Positions 23,279-34,749 of a stretch of DNA of 64,000 bases are shown in pieces. The notes below the pieces were generated by a model that was given only the letters and a program-made list of their open reading frames with translations, made no database searches and had not been told where the DNA came from. The translations under genes were made by a program, and so were the position numbers. The first letter of the stretch is position 1, and every line of letters starts with the position of its first letter. Source of the DNA: Amoebophrya sp. A120 (lineage: Eukaryota > Sar > Dinophyceae > Syndiniales > Amoebophryaceae); contig CAJINV010000012.1 in the NCBI GenBank assembly GCA_905178155.1, positions 2,258,166 to 2,322,165 of the forward strand. Reading direction: 5' to 3'.

Positions 23279-26200
23279 TCACGCATTTATCGGCGGGTGG
23301 TTGTCTGTGTATTCTTCCTGCTCGCCCGGACGGGAAGACGTGGAGAGCTGCATGATATGATCATCGTCGTCCGCCCCTATAACTCGATCAGCACTCTCAT
23401 TTTCTAAGTGGGTAATGTCATTCAAGGCGTCCAGCGCAGAGACGTTCCCTGCTGCCATCGTATAATTCCGACCGAAGGAAAAAGACGACCCGCTTGCATT
23501 TTTCGCACAAGAGCTGGACCACCTGCGCAATCTCAAACTCACTTCGTGCAGGAATTCGGGACTCGCGATGGTGAGATCCCTGCTCGGCGGCTGGGGCTTT
23601 ATTTTGTTGTCATAAGTTTGACGTCGATCACCCTGCCGCGATTTTGACTGGTTTTGATTTCTATCTGCGTATATTTCCCTTCTAGTGTTCGCGGTGGACC
23701 AGGACCGAAACAGCCCTGCTTCAGCCGGTGCAGGAGCTGATTGACCACGGTCGTCGTTGTAGCAGTTGCTGTCATGTGGTGGATCTTCCCGATGGCCATC
23801 AGTGGTTGATGTTTCGCCGCCGGCGCGGTCCACCAAGTCATCTTGTGCACCTCCTGTTTTAACACTCACCGTCGGCCGGCGGAACTGTTGCAACAGTACC
23901 CCATCGGACGAGGCCCTCGGCGGAAGATCTTCATGCAATCCAGATTCTGGATCCAAGGCGACAGTCCCAGTCGTTCCATCCTGCTCTTCCGGCATCAAAC
24001 TCGGAGACGGTCGCGGGTTGATCAGTTTTGCCCGTCGGGTTGGAGGTCTAGCCGTGGACAAATGTTGTTGTTGACTGTTTGAGGATGTCTCAGGGAAAAG
24101 GATCCCCCCGCCGGGTGTCCTGCTCGCGTTGCTGGCTGACGTCGTATAATCCGGCGACCTGTCGTCTGGTGTGTCTTCCCTTTATCCAAGAAAAAACACC
24201 AATTCCCATCCAATTCTTTGTCATGCAAAACATGCAGCATACGCTGCATGAGTCATGCTGAACTAGGTGGGGATAGGTTGATTTTTTCTGTGAATACGCT
24301 TACAGTGTAGTGGTCCACATGGTGATCATCGTGTTGTAGTTGGTCTCTTGCGGGGCTAGGGCTGATGCTGGTTCCACGTATTTTCTCAATAAGATCTCTA
24401 CTCGACGAGAGTGCAGCGGCCTCGTGGAGAATCTTCATAGAACTGGTCGCAGCACCAGTACTGCTAGCCGAACGAGTCTCGTTTTCTTGGGTCCGTGGCG
24501 GAGGAACAACATCAGAAGTAGCCACATGACCCCTACTACTAGCTGCACCTACCCCCCCTTCCGGCGGCGGTGGACTCGCAACACCAGCTACAGACGCCGA
24601 CTCCTGCCGCGGCTGGAAAGGGACACTATGATCTCCCAGCGGTGTGAGAAAGCCCGGTTTGTTAGTGCCAAGAGGTGCATGTCCTTCATGTTCTTGGTCG
24701 TTCTCGCCTTCCTCGCGAGGCAGCGGATTTGTTTCCGCTCTATCACCGGCGTCAGGCGATGCCGTCATGGAGAGAAAATCGGTGCCGGATTCGACATCTT
24801 CTGCAGCCCCCGGTGAGGGGGATGGCGAAGCGGATATACTGCGACTCGTCGGGGGCTGAGCTCTACCACCACCTTCAATATTACCACTTGCCAGATAATT
24901 GCCGGGAGACGCACGACCATCTGCGACTGGGGATCCAGAAGGTTCCCTCCGGTTCCGGTTGCTGCGACCTCCTGGTGCTGCCGAATTCGTACTTGCTTCG
25001 GGTGCGGTCCTCGTTCTTTGTAATTGGCCAGCGGTGGGCGCTTTCTCGGGAAAAATGTTACCTGCGGGCGCAGTGAGCCACCGCTCTAGTGAAGTTAGAC
25101 TGTTCACACGAGGATTTCTTGGCCCAGTCGAAGATGCGCCGTCACCAGGAAGATCCGCGCGAACGCCATGCTCCGGAGTGTGGTGATTATTGACGCCGTT
25201 CCGTTGTTCTTTGCGGTCGTGGTGTTTATTGCGAGGCAAGTTGCGCTGTTGCTGTTGCTGCTGCTTTGAAGCTGCACTACTGGAAGATCCAGCAATTGCA
25301 GGTATCGGAAGCGTCAAGGTAGACGTCGGCGACAGAGAAACGGCTTTCGGTGGTCGACCGTGCTTGTTCGACGACGTGGTCCCGATTTTCTTCTGACTCT
25401 GATTTTTACCAGATGAACCTGCATGCGGCAGGAGAACAATTTGACCGCTACCCGCGCCCAGCTGCGTAGAAGTTGCGCTGCGCCCGCTTAGATGTATGCC
25501 CTTGCCATGATTCCCATTGCCTGTTCCTGAATGGACAGAAGTCGTAGATTGATGCACAGAGTTTCTGTCGTGTGCAGTCATCCGCATCCTTTCGCGCTCA
25601 ACAAGAACGACCTGATCGCTGTCGTTACTACCAGCACTACTAGAGGCCGCTGCCGTGCCCGAATTTGCAGCTCCTCCTGCAGCACTAGAGCCACCACCAC
25701 CACCACCAGCCGCTGCCACGCCGCCTTTAATACCTTGTTGAAGAGTAGATCCGCTACCACCATTCGATCCAGCATTCTGCTCCCGAATTAGAGTTGTACT
25801 ACCGCCCCCGCCTAGATTCAGCAACGCCGTGGTTTTCGTGGTCAAGTACTGGAAGACAAACACCGTGTGCGGCGCCAACACGATCAACAACGCCAGAACC
25901 AGCGCTATCGCTGCAAGGGTTAGGAGAAAGTAAATCAGCCGCTTCTTCATGGCGTAGTGTTTCGTGTGATGGTGCGCTGGTGACGTAGTTGTTCCGGTGA
26001 AGGGCGAACCCGAATTGTTCAGGTTAGCTTTGATGTTCGCAATCGTAGTTGATGTCACGCCTTGTGATGTTGTAGTTAGTACTACACCGTGTTTAATATT
26101 TTTCATCTTGATCAACATGCGCTGCGGTGTGGATTTCGAAACACCAGGTGAAGTAGATGACTGCTGCTCTCCAAACTGCCGTCTGCGGTTCTTTGGCAAG

Positions 26201-29044
26201 CGGAACTTCTTCTGGACCAACTTTTCATTGACAATCTTCATCCGGTTCGCCGGGGTTAGGTTCGGGCTGGTGTTGGTGTGCAGGTAACTCGTCGTGGTGG
26301 AAGACGAACAAGTGCGAATGCCGATTTCCTCGTCAATTTGGTGCTGCTGTTGATGTCCACCGTCTTCTCCAGTGTGGGTCGTCGCGCCCGGCGGGGCGTT
26401 GTCGTCGTGAAGCATAATTTCGTCGTGGTGGAGATGATTATCGTGCTGCCCCTGCTCAGGAGAACATCCCCCCTCAGAGGACAGAAACTCGTCTTCAACT
26501 AGAAGGGAATCATCTTCCTCCTCGTCCTCCTCGTCTCTGTCTAATATCTCGTCCACCGCGGGGCCGCTGCAACTCTGGAGACTGGACATACTCGGCGGCG
26601 CGGGTGCTGAAGAAGGGTTTTTTCGGTGCATATGATTTTGTTCCTGCCACTTGTTGTTTCTGCTTACACCCACCTGCCCACGAAGCTGTGGCTGCGCGCT
26701 GTGTTGCAGCGCAGTAGTAGCTCCGCGGAGATGATGAATCTTCGTCGGGACGAATGAATTCTGGTGTTGCAACTGCAGCTCTCGGCCGCGGGGGTTCTTA
26801 CTGCTCATCTGCAAAAGATTCATTTGATGCAACGGCTGTCCTGATATAGTAACCGAAGACGCGCTGTTCGTCTGTGTCTGGAGCTGAGTATGTTTCGCGG
26901 TTGTGCTTGTTACAACTGCTTCTCCAGAAGCGCAAGATGCACACGACACATTTCCGCAGGTGCTGGGCGAGCCTGTCACGTTCGCATTGTTTCGATAGTT
27001 CGAACTCTTGCTCTCCGACAAGTAAGGCTTGCTCGCCAGCAGTGGCTTCGAAAACAAGCGGGGGCCCGCCCCAGTTCTCGCAGCGGTTTGGCCACTTAGA
27101 TGACCAGTGAGCGCTGCGCTGGAGCCAGGTCGTAACAAGCTCCCTTGATGTATGGGAGTGTCAGGATTTAAATCGTCAGAGTTGAAATAGTTTGTGATGC
27201 ATAAAATGCAAGACACAAAGTGCTTGTCTTGCTGAGTAAGCAAGGGAGGCAGATTGTAAGCCTGTTGAGGGGTAGAAACTGAGCTGCTGAAGTAGCATGA
27301 CAAAAGGCGTATGCCTTACCCAAAAAGCATGACCAACTGGATTTCGGCTCTACCCAAATTTGTCATGCGCCACTTGGAAAATGGGTTACAGCTTTGTTTC
27401 ATCCATTTTATGCATGACAAGTTATCTCAACTTTGTCGATTTCAATCCTGACACATCCATATGATGATGGTAATGCGTAGTTCTAGGCGGGTCGCAGGAC
27501 CGAGACAGGCAGTCGGTGAAATGAGAAGGAGAGCTACAACTTCCGCGCCGGAGGTCATTAACTACATGAGGATAGTTGTGCACCACGACCTGCTCCTGCT
27601 GCCCGTCGTGATGTAATCCTTTATTGTGGGGGTCCAGATCTGCTCCGTAGAGCTGCCTCTGGTGCAGGTCATGATGCTGCAAAAAGTTCGTGTGACCTTG
27701 ACCGGGTCCAACACCTCCAAACGTGGCTAGTACCCGCGACTCTTCCGATAGAAATTCTTCGCGAAAAGATTCCTCCCCAATGAACCTGGTCTCGTCCTGA
27801 TGCACTGCGCGTGGAATAAAGCTGCGTTTGGTGGCGGACGAGGAGGAAGAGTACGTTCTTCTGCCCATAATCCCCCCTGGTACTACGCTGTTTTTCGACA
27901 ACTGTGGCGACGAATGGGTCGGAAGAAAAATCCGGTCGCAGCTGCGACTAAGCCTCGGAATTTGATGTTGCGTTGTTCGTGGAACAGAAGTACTAATATC
28001 CAAGGCCGCGGGCGGAGAAATGCCGCCGTCGGTTTCGCTGTCGGTGGGAAATAAATGAGGCTGGTGGTGGCTTGGGGCACGTGGTTCTCGTTGATGCCCG
28101 GCGGGGGCTCCTCTAGTACCGTCCTGAAGATGCGAGGCACCACGCTCCAATCGGCTAAGCTTCGTGTGACCACGCCGCTGATGTTGATCAGAGGGAGCTG
28201 CTCCTTCTTCCGCATCACGCGGTGCAACATCTTCTTCGTCCCCAGCGTGGCTCCGCGTTCTTCGGTGTTTTTGTTTTCTGCTGCTTGTTCTTTTCAGCGA
28301 CAGCGCCACAGCTCTACTTCGGTCAACCACGTGGTGGCCCTTGCCTCCAGCATGATCCTCTGTGTTCTCGAGATTCTGCTCATTTTCGTTTTCCCCCGCT
28401 GGTAGAGAGGAAGAAAATAACGAACTCGAGCTTGTCGCTCTCGATAAGTGCAAGGCGTCTTCCAGGTTCTCCAAAAGCGACAAGACCGTCTCATCTTCTG
28501 GCTTGCAACCCCCATGTTGACCTGCGCCAGAAGTACTAGCGCCCGAATTGTTGTTCCCAAAATTCAGGTCCTGCTCGGAATATGGCGGGGAAATGATCTG
28601 CGACACAAACGCGCTGGTGTTAGCACTAGTATTTATTCCGGTTACCAGGTTCACAGGAGTGGATTGGTTCAGCTTCGCCGTTTGTCTCCCGTGCTTCGTC
28701 GCACTCTGGACACTCGTGGTCCTACGAAGGGAACAAGAAGCAGACGGCGCTGTAGCTGCAGCAACGCTGCTGTTCGCATGCGGAAGAGAACGAGCGTGGT
28801 CGAGTGGATCGAGGTTCTCCTTCTGCTCCTCCGCTTCGGGTAGGGAGTGCAACCTTGGTAATAAAACCGGATCCCGGGCCATTTTAATGTTCTTTGCGGA
28901 GCAGGTCTGCGGCGGCTGCGGGCGGTGGGGAAGTGATCCTCCTTGCAGTTGATCGTCCTGCTCTGGGGGCAAGTAGGAGGTATTGCGGAATGAATTCTGG
29001 GCAATGACGTTCTCATGGTCGTGTGGCTCGCCGATCATTGCCAT
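23279..29044 (-). CDS. Low-complexity single-pass membrane protein, 1776 aa, two introners
   Basis: From ATG at 29044, excising 27151-27461 and 24183-24296 (each with one 5-bp repeat) gives 5331 nt, exactly 1777 codons. Most of the protein is disordered: Ser, Thr, Gln, His and Gly runs, poly-Gln and Gly/Ala blocks, acidic clusters. A single strong membrane helix (MKKRLIYFLLTLAAIALVLA onward) lies near residue 930, preceded by basic residues. No catalytic domain is seen. The start could be further upstream, since an acceptor-like CAG lies before the ATG. Its composition suggests a surface or organelle-membrane protein; that is inference. Confidence 0.65.
24183..24296. mobile_element. Introner, family 9 (shortest)
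   Basis: 114 bp, left TATCCAAGAAAAAACACC, right a degenerate complement ending TGTGAATA. Flanks CCCTT and CGCTT, one mismatch. Excision extends the 1776-aa frame by a further C-terminal part of over 300 residues. Confidence 0.75.
27151..27461. mobile_element. Introner, family 7
   Basis: 311 bp, GTGTCAGGATT left and its complement at the right with a longer subterminal palindrome. Exact TGATG flanks (27146-27150, 27462-27466). Joins the two long frames of the 1776-aa gene. Confidence 0.92.
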
Positions 29045-29725
29045 TACAAGGAGCTGTACCTGCACCAGCGAGGTGGCTGCTCCCGCGGGGAAGAAAACAA
29101 AACAAGAACGACGCGATGCTGAGAGGACGAAGTCGATGTTCGTTCCTCAGAAGACTCATTTTAGTGTGGTTTCAACAGACAAAATAAAGAGGAAGCAGTG
29201 CTGTAATTCCCGGCCAAGAAGGACAACATTTACAACGTGATACTCACATACAAGCACAAATTGTAAGAAATGACCTGCTGGCTCCCTTCGGGATAAAAAG
29301 CTACGACCTAGAAACGAATTGTTAAAAACGATTCTGACAAAAATAATGCGTGTACCATGTACAAATTCGTATACCATGTACAAGAACTTTTGTGTTTTTT
29401 TGAAAGCGACGGCAAGGTCTCTCGAGCAGGGGGAGGGGCAAGCGAACAAAACCTTACGGGGGAATACTACCCTCAAAACCATCCTGGTGCATCATCTCTA
29501 ATCCATGAACAAGAAACGTAAAACGTGGTTATCGGAACCAATGTAGTTTTGTTTGATTGTGTTTTGTCGTGGTAACAGGATGAAATTGAAATTTATTCCC
29601 TGATATAATACCAGAAACACAGCGGAAAAGATGTCGCTTGTGGTTGGTGCCGAAAGAGTAGAGTTCTTGCCGTTGGAAAAACGTATAGAAGCGCCGCAAG
29701 CAGGACTTGTTGTCGTCGTATTCTT
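29045..29725. other. Intergenic, no supported gene
   Basis: Short ORFs only. Confidence 0.5.
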
Positions 29726-31923
29726 TTACTTCATCCTTTTCCAGTAGAAATTCCAATCCAGCAATTTTCCCAACTCAAGTTCCCGTTCGATGAACAGATT
29801 GGGGTCAAATTTCTTAAATTCATCGGCCCACTCATCGTCCAGTTCCCAGATGTCGATCAACTCCAATTCCCACAGCTTGCCCGCCATGAGCACACAGTAC
29901 AACGCGTCCCATTTGCTGTTCCACTTGAATCCGTTTTCTCCATCTAAAGCCTCGAGCTGTCCGCAGAACGCTTCCGCGGTATCGCGGGTTTTACTCCCGA
30001 ATTCGATTATCTCCGTCCACTGCTTGCAGAGGTTGCGGGACTCGAGGGAGCATTGTTTGATCGCCGTTGGGGCGCTGAGAAACTCCGGCTTCGAATTATC
30101 TTTGTCTACGCTAGCTGCTTCTCCTTCTGCTGCTGCATTTTCTTGGCTTATTATCTTTGCCTGCACCAATAGTGGTTTCAGAATTTCTATTGCGTCGCTA
30201 CATCGAAATCTGTTTTCCATTTTTTCCTCCAATAGCCCGCTCATTAAGGTCGTAAATGGTGTGCCCGGCTTTAATTTTTGCTTAAACTCCGCCAACTCCT
30301 TGAATGCGTCTCTGTCCCGCTCCGCTTGTATCGTTTTTTTCTGCAGAATCTCGGAGAAGATCACACCCATGGACCACATATCCGCCCGTTCGTCGTAGTC
30401 CTGTCGGCCCTGAACCACCTCGGGTGCGATGTACGTACTTGTGCCGACCTATCAACCGCAAATATGTCTGGGTCTGGAAGAGTGCAAGGCTTGTCATGCA
30501 TGTTTTCCATGACCCATAACGCCTGTAATGCATGACCTAGCCTCACAGAGTTTTACAAGGCTTCCTGATGCCTATTCCGCATGTCAAATGCCCTCCCCGC
30601 GTAGCACAAACTGGAGCTGGACTCCTCTTGATGGTCATGCAATACAAATCTCTTTCGAATCCAAACACAGCATCACAAGTTCCATCCGTCCAGGCCCAGA
30701 CACATTTGCAATGCATACGACCTCTGCGGTGAGCTTCTGCTTGTTCCCCTCGGCGTTTTTGTTCTGCTTCTTCCCTTATCAAATGTAAAAATGTCTGGGT
30801 CTGGAAGAATTCATGTTTGTCATGCTTGTCTGGCATGACTCTTAAATCTGTCATGCACGTTACCCAAGAGCTCCGTTTTTCTGTGATGCAGAAGCGCAGT
30901 TTGTCATGCAGAATAGGCAACACCTAGGAGCTCAGAAACTTGTCATGCTGAGCCAGCATTTGTAGCCTCATCATGAGACGCCACCCAGCATCACAATTTT
31001 CCAGACCCAGACATTTTTACATTTGATATCTCGTGTTTTTCCTTCCGTTTTTGAGAAGCGGATTTCTTGGATTTTCTCACATTTTTATCTTCTTTGTGGT
31101 CGGAGAAAACGGGATCCTTGCCGAAGAACTTGCACAGGGAGAAGTCGATTAAAACGGGTTTCAGCATCGTGGTTGGTTTACTAGAAGATGTTGCTGGAGT
31201 TTTATTCCCATTCCCGGATGAAGCAGTTGTTGGTGCCGCACCAGCTCCAGCGACTTCTTCGTCGTAAACCATGATGTTGTCCGACTTCAGGTCTCGGTGC
31301 ATGATCCCCAAATCGTGGAGGAATTTTAACGCGAGAAGGCTGTAGTACATGATGGAGAGAGAGTCCTTCTGCTTCGTTAGCTGCATGTATGAGAGTGCAC
31401 AACTCCTCCTTCTCCCCCTCATTTGTATAGCATGACCAGCAAAAATACAAACACCAGCTCCAGCACACGTGTATTTGTGCATGACAAGTAGCTTATGCAC
31501 GGATTGTAGTGCTGTTCTTTGAGCTTCCAGCATTTGTCATGCAAACAGGGGAGGGGGACGAGTTGTGCACTGTCATAGCTTGTTCTCGATCAAGTGGTAA
31601 AGATCTGACTTAAACTTGGGCATGATCATGCACAGCCCGCCCTCTTCGATCGTCGTGATGTCCAAGCACGGGATAATTTCCCGCGGGTAGTCCCTTATCT
31701 GGCTCAGCAGCCGCAGCATGGCGATCTCACGGAGCACGGCGGAATCGATGTCACCTTCGTCGGACTCCTCGAAGCGTTTGGCGGCAAATTCCTCCCCGTC
31801 CTCGTTGTACACCACCATAACGGAGCCGAAGGACCCCTCGCCGAGCGCGTTGGTTCGGAAGTAGGCGCCATGTTGGAGGGGCTTGATTTTTGCTGGCGGT
31901 GTCAGTACCACGGGGGTCGTCAT
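29726..31923 (-). CDS. Protein kinase, 490 aa, three introners in the catalytic domain
   Basis: Excising 31388-31577, 30777-31028 and 30450-30717 (with one repeat copy each) gives 1473 nt, exactly 491 codons. Ser/Thr-type kinase landmarks appear in order: Gly loop GEGSFGSV near residue 29, Lys in EEFAAKRF, Glu in LREIAML, catalytic HRDLKSDN, a metal-binding motif altered to DFS (VLIDFSLCKFF), activation-loop GTSTYIAPEV, and DMWSMGVIF. Insertions after VYDEE and after the DFS motif are Lys/Ser/Ala-rich. A C-terminal extension of about 160 residues, Trp- and Glu-rich, has no recognised domain. The T-x-Y before APE recalls MAP-kinase-type loops, but the kinase group is unresolved. DFS in place of DFG may still be active. 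Confidence 0.9.
30450..30717. mobile_element. Introner, family 2
   Basis: 268 bp, TATCAACCGC left, GCAATGCATA right, exact CGACC flanks (30445-30449, 30718-30722). Excision creates the kinase GTSTYIAPE sequence exactly at the junction. Confidence 0.93.
30777..31028. mobile_element. Introner, family 2
   Basis: 252 bp, TATCAAATGT left, ACATTTGATA right. Flanks TCCCT and TCTCG match at 3 of 5, the worst in the set, but excision keeps the kinase frame. It sits only 59 bp from the 30450 element. Confidence 0.85.
31388..31577. mobile_element. Introner, family 6
   Basis: 190 bp, GTGCACAACTCC left and GAGTTGTGCAC right. Flanks GCATG and GCTTG, one mismatch. Splits the kinase upstream of HRDLK. Confidence 0.9.
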
Positions 31924-32025
31924 TTTGGTGTGCGAGGGCGGTCGGTGTCGCGGCTTATTGTTATTTCAAGTCCAACATGCGAAAACAAAATTAAAATATG
32001 AAGATGAACTGTAATCTCAGTTGCC

Positions 32026-32424
32026 TTAGATACCGCATAGGTTCGGTTCCGCTGTCTTGTGAGTGCTAGACTGATCAAGAAAATTTAGAGCCTGAGCAAG
32101 AGCCTGTGGGATCTTGACTACCTTCAGCTTCATGATCACGTACTTTACTATACATCCACAGCAAAGTAGTGGCCCATCACCTCTGAAATCTGGCTCCTGA
32201 GCAAAAGATGCACAGCGCACCAGCTTGCACTCAAAAGCATTTAGTGAAGAACTTGCACATTTATCGTCGTAATTTCGTATACATGTCCTGAACAAGGAGT
32301 CGGTGCCGCAGCACTGAAAAGGCCGCTGCGGGAGCTGTGGCAAGCCAGAGGAAGACTGGCAAATAAATCGCGCCAACAATTTCGCTGCTTCATTCGTCGC
32401 TACTTCAATACTTATCCACTTCAT
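32026..32424 (-). CDS. Questionable Cys-rich ORF downstream of the CobW gene
   Basis: A 132-codon ORF beginning at an ATG next to the CobW stop. It has about ten Cys and a hydrophobic C-terminal part. It could equally be 3' untranslated sequence; no family is recognised and no introner or intron supports it. Confidence 0.25.
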   Translation of the reverse strand: MKWISIEVATNEAAKLLARFICQSSSGLPQLPQRPFQCCGTDSLFRTCIRNYDDKCASSSLNAFECKLVRCASFAQEPDFRGDGPLLCCGCIVKYVIMKLKVVKIPQALAQALNFLDQSSTHKTAEPNLCGI

Positions 32425-34749
32425 TTACAGTTTCACAAATCGAAATTCGTGCAGTCCCTGTTTCCGGATATCCTCTACCAGCAGCGCAACGGCCGCTTCC
32501 GACCACTGCTGGTTGCAGCAGAAGAAAATTCTCCCCCCAACCGCCGCGATCACTGGCTTCCCAGCATATTTCTCTTCTCCAACTGTCGTTCGAAACAAAG
32601 TTTCCTTCCGTCTGTTCCACTGATCCGCGACTTGCTGGGCGAAGAAGGCAGGGAAAGAATCGGGCGATTTTCCTGTGCGGTTGAAAAAGTCAACATCTGG
32701 CTCGAGCGGCTTTGTTCGGTCATAAGGGAAGAGAGTACGGACGCGGATGGAGAAAGAGACAAGAGAATTTTTCCTTTCAGAGGATGTGCCTGCTGATGGA
32801 GTTGCGACGGCAGCCTCTTGCGCCAGCAGGTCGTCTTCAACACTCGCTACCTCTCGTAACCGCTCCAATACCTTTGAACTGCTCTGCGGTGCTGCATTTG
32901 CTGAAGATGCCGCGCAGCTTGCAGGCCCCTCTAACTCCTCCGCAATCTCCTCTTCACTCACGCCTGCTCTGTCCAAATTGGTCCCGATCAACGTCAGTTT
33001 TGAGTAGGGCGTGATCCCGTTTTCCCAATCTTCCACGGTCAAATCCATCCGGTAATCCCCGCTCAAATTCCACACCCACTTCTGCTTTCCCACATGCAGC
33101 ACACCCTTGGCGCGCCATATTGAGATGGTGGTACTCGTCGTCGTCGCTGCGTGAGAATTCCCGTCCAGTTTGGTGCTGGTGAATCTCGCCGACAACCCGC
33201 TGAGGAACCGCAAGACGTTCCCTATTTCCAACGAGGTCAAGGACTTGTTGTAGTCCAAGGTTCCAAATTGCGGTATCAAATGGTCTAGCGCGACCTCGTT
33301 TTCTTCACGGCGTTTTTCGCGCTTTATTTTCTTCGATGAAATTGATGCTGTATTTGTCGCTGCTAGATTTCCATCGCCTGCGGCTCCGGTGAAATCGCCA
33401 GCAGCATGATCATCCTCATCCTCATCATCGCTCGGTTCCTCATTCAAATACGGATCTAACACTTTCAGCGTCTCGCTCTGTTCGTGTGACACCACTCTAG
33501 CGCCGGTGTGATCGGAATTCGTGCTGGTAACCGCGAGAATTTTGGAAATCGCCACGTCCCGCATCATGGCCCCTGCGATGGTGATTGGCAGAGAGGTGGG
33601 AGAGGATGATAGATTTTTCCCCGAAGATGTTGCAATGTTGAGTTTCTTCAAAATCCTCTCGACCAATTCGTCTCTTCTCCTTTCCTCTTCTTCTGGCGAG
33701 ACAATCTCCTCGCAGATGAAAAACGACCCGTCTTCCGGAGAGCTGTCGGTGCTAGCGGGGCCAACAGGCTCAAGGGCACTGTCTCCGCCTTCTGTCGGAC
33801 GACTCGTCCTTTTATCACAACTTCCCGCCCCAGCCCCATAAACCTCCTCCAGCAAAAACTCCAGTTTGTTCAAAACCAGCGAATCAGCGTTTTCCAGCTG
33901 CCGGAAGACCAGCTCCATTTTCGCTTCATCATACTCCAACACTTCTGAGCAGTCGATGACGCAAACCACTTGGTCTAATCGCACCCGGTACAGGCTCCCA
34001 AAGCTTTTGTTCATCATGTCGCAGACGCGAAATGGGTCCTCCGCCCCGGACAATTCCAGCAAAACGTAGTCGAGATTCCCCTCATCGATCCCCTCGGTCA
34101 AAAAAATCTTCAACGTGCTCGTCAGCGAAGATTCATAATTCGCGCGGTCGCACCCGCAGCAGCCGCCGCCGTGCAAGGGGATGACCCACCCCTGGTGCTT
34201 AATCTGCGCGAAAAGGCCGTGGTCGGATTTATCCTTGAAAAAACCGTTCAGAGAGCGGCCGGAAATTGCGAAGTCATGGTTGCTGGTCGTATAGTTGGTC
34301 CCTTGTTGGCCGCCGTGGCGGTGGACACCAAGAGTTTTATTTGTGTCGTTTTGATAGTTTTTGTCCTCCTCGACGTCGTCGTCCGGCGTTTTGCAAATAT
34401 TCCCGTCCTCTTCGCGAAGATTTGAAACACCTTCATTTTTTCTCGCCTTGTCCCCTGCGATTAAATGTGAATCAATGTTCACCGTGGCCGCCTCGTGGAC
34501 ACAGGTCGCAAGGCGTAAATTCAACCGATTGTTGCAGACATGGCGAAGCAAAGTGGTTTTTCCGCTACCGAGAAAACCGGTTACCACGACGATTGGCAGG
34601 GCCTTTTTGCGCTTTTTCGCGAAAATCGCGTAGTGCTCCTCCCGTTTTAAGCTTTGGAGTTCACGGAGAATGGTGGCGTCGGACAGAGGATTTGTCGGGT
34701 GACTCGCAACTCCATTTTGATGGGGACGGCTTTGGGGGGCCATGACCAT
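32425..34749 (-). CDS. CobW/G3E-family GTPase (putative metal chaperone), 774 aa
   Basis: A single exon. The Walker A motif is GFLGSGKTTLLRH near residue 57, typical of the COG0523/CobW group. The CxCC-type metal motif reads GGGCCGCD, followed by the family's ELSGAEDPF. CVIDCSEVL follows, and NKLEF stands where the NKxD base-recognition motif is expected. The C-terminal CobW domain is split: RAKGVLHVG near the middle and FFCCNQQWSEAAVALL near the end. Members bind GTP and deliver a metal such as zinc. At 774 aa it is about twice the usual 350-400; the excess is Ser/Glu/Asp-rich insertions (one after the first 80 residues, one with a D/E run near residue 440). No introners. Confidence 0.9.
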   Translation of the reverse strand: MVMAPQSRPHQNGVASHPTNPLSDATILRELQSLKREEHYAIFAKKRKKALPIVVVTGFLGSGKTTLLRHVCNNRLNLRLATCVHEAATVNIDSHLIAGDKARKNEGVSNLREEDGNICKTPDDDVEEDKNYQNDTNKTLGVHRHGGQQGTNYTTSNHDFAISGRSLNGFFKDKSDHGLFAQIKHQGWVIPLHGGGCCGCDRANYESSLTSTLKIFLTEGIDEGNLDYVLLELSGAEDPFRVCDMMNKSFGSLYRVRLDQVVCVIDCSEVLEYDEAKMELVFRQLENADSLVLNKLEFLLEEVYGAGAGSCDKRTSRPTEGGDSALEPVGPASTDSSPEDGSFFICEEIVSPEEEERRRDELVERILKKLNIATSSGKNLSSSPTSLPITIAGAMMRDVAISKILAVTSTNSDHTGARVVSHEQSETLKVLDPYLNEEPSDDEDEDDHAAGDFTGAAGDGNLAATNTASISSKKIKREKRREENEVALDHLIPQFGTLDYNKSLTSLEIGNVLRFLSGLSARFTSTKLDGNSHAATTTSTTISIWRAKGVLHVGKQKWVWNLSGDYRMDLTVEDWENGITPYSKLTLIGTNLDRAGVSEEEIAEELEGPASCAASSANAAPQSSSKVLERLREVASVEDDLLAQEAAVATPSAGTSSERKNSLVSFSIRVRTLFPYDRTKPLEPDVDFFNRTGKSPDSFPAFFAQQVADQWNRRKETLFRTTVGEEKYAGKPVIAAVGGRIFFCCNQQWSEAAVALLVEDIRKQGLHEFRFVKL

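Noticed and set aside
24253-24300. A stop codon ending the large membrane protein at 24253
   Set aside because: The stop lies inside the family 9 element; deleting 24183-24296 with one repeat copy continues the frame to 23279.
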